Assembly (NCBI RefSeq): GCF_002946355.1
Contig: NZ_PKOZ01000004.1
Location: 202,365 to 266,364, forward strand
Reading direction: 5' to 3'
Length of the DNA stretch: 64,000 nt
DNA from: Pradoshia eiseniae
Lineage (GTDB): Bacteria > Bacillota > Bacilli > Bacillales > Pradoshiaceae
The notes under the pieces are model-generated. The model did no database searches. It saw nothing but the letters and a program-made list of their open reading frames with translations, and had not been told where the DNA came from. The translations under genes and the position numbers were made by a program. The stretch's first letter is position 1; each line of letters opens with the position of its first letter. Of this stretch, positions 62,574-64,000 are shown in pieces.

Positions 62574-63569
62574 ATCGTATCTATCCTTAAATTGTTCCTC
62601 CGTCATTATTGGTATACCAAGCTTCATCGCTTTTTGATACTTCGTTGTACCCGTTCCATTGGTGCCCATCAGCAGGAAGTCAACGGTTTTTGTCACTGTT
62701 CCGGCTAATGTTCCTCCCAAAGCCTCAATGTCCTTTCTGAAATCATATCTTCGCTTGGAGAGAACACCAGTTATGACGACCGTTTTTCCATCCAATCGGC
62801 TTTTAGTGATAGCCGGCCGGTAAAGCACATCTTCCTCCCTTGTGCTCAACAGCACTCCTTTTAGCTCATAGCCTGTACTATATGTGATCATTGCCTCACA
62901 CTCATCAGCCATACACTCAGCTGATTCCTGGTTAAATACACGATAATAAGGAACAAGAAAACCAAGCTTTGCAAGGAAAGGCAAATCTGCTAGTAAAGAA
63001 CTCGACCTAAATACCATCATCCTTCTATTCCTCTGAATCTCCCTATCTGCACGATCACATAACAAATCGATTTCTGGATTCAACTCCTGGAATGATGACG
63101 TATAGAACAGACTACCTCTAACCGTCAACGGCTCATCATAGGAAATATAACGTGGCACATCCTGGCTGGATGCAAGGATAGCCGACACATCCTTCCCTGA
63201 CGCAGAATCGTCTGCTATACAGGAATATCGTAATCGTCCATGCTCATAATGTAACTCCACCTCTATTCCTTTTGGCAGCAATTGCAATGAGACAGACTGC
63301 TCTACCCCCGCTAAATAGTCAATCAACTCGGCTTGCTCTGCTATTTCATTAACCTTTCTATTGAGCAAAATAGAAATTTCTCCATTGAACCTCTCAAATT
63401 CTTTCTGTGTCGGGGACTCATCAACAATAAACTCAGGATAAGATCGTTCCCATTTTTCTAGCTCGCAGTAAAGAACGGCATATTCCTGATCTGAAGGCTC
63501 CATTTCACTCAGTTGTCCTCGCAGCCAGACCATCCGCTCCTCAATACCCCTTAGTTTATCTACATACAT
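62565..63569 (-). CDS. BRCT-domain protein, 334 residues
   Basis: The C-terminal 80 residues form a BRCT domain of the NAD-dependent DNA ligase/RFC type: LDGKTVVITGVLSKRRYDFRKDIEALGGTLAGTVTKTVDFLLMGTNGTGTTKYQKAMKLGIPIMTEEQF (about 262-332, with TGxxxxxxR and GGxxxxxVTxxxxxL). The first 255 residues begin with a coiled-coil-like region and contain no domain I can name; DNA repair or nucleotide metabolism is only suggested by BRCT. ATG at 63569 has GAGG six bases upstream. Left of the array, it is the last gene of the window. Confidence 0.8.
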   Translation of the reverse strand: MYVDKLRGIEERMVWLRGQLSEMEPSDQEYAVLYCELEKWERSYPEFIVDESPTQKEFERFNGEISILLNRKVNEIAEQAELIDYLAGVEQSVSLQLLPKGIEVELHYEHGRLRYSCIADDSASGKDVSAILASSQDVPRYISYDEPLTVRGSLFYTSSFQELNPEIDLLCDRADREIQRNRRMMVFRSSSLLADLPFLAKLGFLVPYYRVFNQESAECMADECEAMITYSTGYELKGVLLSTREEDVLYRPAITKSRLDGKTVVITGVLSKRRYDFRKDIEALGGTLAGTVTKTVDFLLMGTNGTGTTKYQKAMKLGIPIMTEEQFKDRYDVK

Positions 63570-63654
63570 ATATATCCTCATCTCTTTATTCACTTACATC
63601 CATTGTACAAGGAAAGAAGGATAACACCTTCTAATAAAATATGGAAACCAATCA

Positions 63655-63705
63655 AAAAAACAGGCAGATAAGTCCGTCAATCTGGACCATACTGCCTGTT
63701 GCTTC
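63655..63705 (-). terminator. Orphan terminator left of the 74-bp array
   Basis: On the minus strand AACAGGCAG pairs with CTGCCTGTT, with TCC/GGA pairing inside, followed by T7. It would end a minus-strand transcript coming from the right, but only the repeat array lies there. Confidence 0.7.
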
Positions 63706-63751
63706 CTCAAAAGATGAACTCAACATCAAATGTGTTTTTTTCTCTAACGAT

Positions 63752-63922
63752 GACCACCTTTTGTCCACCCTTTCCCCACCCTTCATACCCCTTGCATGGG
63801 CATAGGGTGGGCTTTCTCTGACGATGACCACCTTTTGTCCACCCTTCCCCCACCCTTCATACCCCTTGCATGGGCATAGGGTGGGCTTTGCCTGGCTTTT
63901 CCCACCTTTTGTCCGCCCTTTC
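63752..63922. repeat. C-rich tandem array, 74-bp period (right copy)
   Basis: Units marked by GCATGG start at 63794 and 63868, exactly 74 bases apart, with partial units on both sides. The sequence matches the left array (1000-1317) but carries its own changes (ACGATGACCACC in place of CCTGGCTTTCCC in the first units). The array is cut by IS sequence at 63923. Confidence 0.9.
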
Positions 63923-64000
63923 CGATTAAGTCCATATAATTGTGTAAATAAAAAGAGTCATTTTATTCACTCTTGGAAACAATGTTTTTTATCCCAAAAA
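63923..64000 (+). mobile_element. IS256-like element, left end, cut by the window edge
   Basis: From GATTAAGTCC about 67 bases agree with the remnant at 1318-1387 with one substitution before the copies diverge (ATGTTTTTTATCCC against ATGTTTTTTGACCA). By comparison with the left copy the transposase start should fall about 30-40 bases beyond the window. Whether this copy is intact cannot be seen. Confidence 0.6.

Overview
The window reads as chromosomal DNA of a Gram-positive endospore former of the family Bacillaceae. Evidence: strong AGGAGG-type ribosome binding sites, frequent TTG and GTG starts, U-tracted hairpin terminators after most genes, and a gene order (hit, serC, trpP, yhaH, hpr, prsA, yhaL, yhaM, yhaN, yhaO, yhaP, yhaQ, yhzD, yhaR, hemZ, yhaX, yheA, yheB, yheE) that I recognise from the hit-to-yhe region of Bacillus subtilis. 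Sporulation genes are present: an alpha/beta-type SASP, two YjcZ-type miniproteins, YhaL, and a DUF1657 plus YetF pair. The species cannot be told from this window.

Layout. 1-491: an unassigned, strongly structured RNA candidate with its own terminator, in front of hit. 960-1520: a 74-bp-period C-rich tandem array interrupted by the end of an IS256-like element with a decayed transposase start. 1694-14593: the serC-to-yhaQ core: serine and tryptophan supply (serC, trpP with a TRAP-type leader), the stationary-phase regulator Hpr, the foldase PrsA, the exoribonuclease YhaM, the Rad50/Mre11-like pair YhaN/YhaO and the ABC exporter YhaP/YhaQ. 14776-21231: yhzD, yhaR, a DUF3231 gene, hemZ, yhaX, yheA and yheB. 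21531-24665: yheE, a PucR-type regulator, an MsmX-type ATPase, a zinc-ribbon protein, and a SASP gene preceded by a tRNA-like RNA. 24735-33114: fumC, a degenerate HPr-like protein, a class A PBP, a universal stress protein, an HxlR-type sensor divergent from a nitroreductase, and thiT under a TPP riboswitch. 33385-43104: transport (DAACS symporter, CNNM/CorC-type protein, AI-2E family, ModAB, CDF, CorA) plus ampS. 43391-57704: GsiB with a SigB-type promoter, a 1111-residue membrane protein, YusW, MMPL, TPR and GtrA proteins, glpX, an HpaB-type hydroxylase, a secreted lipase, and MFS and DMT transporters. 57761-63569: TVP38-type and YetF/DUF1657 proteins, a Crp/Fnr regulator divergent from a CNT nucleoside transporter, YpzI and a BRCT protein. 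63570-64000: an orphan terminator, the same 74-bp array again and the same IS end.

Most of the window is ordinary core genome. The parts most worth a second look are: the tRNA-like RNA in the SASP leader (24345-24428), which has a perfect acceptor stem, T arm and encoded CCA but no U33 in its anticodon loop; the structured RNA at about 85-414; the duplicated compound of 74-bp array and IS end at both edges, with the IS inserted at two different phases of the repeat; small leader ORFs in front of two metal-transport genes (35468-35586 and 43123-43245); and a pair of near-identical operators between the HxlR regulator and the nitroreductase.

Some starts were moved inward where a Shine-Dalgarno sequence, overlap with the upstream gene or family length decided the matter. 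All functional calls rest on reading the sequence and on family knowledge; no database search was run.
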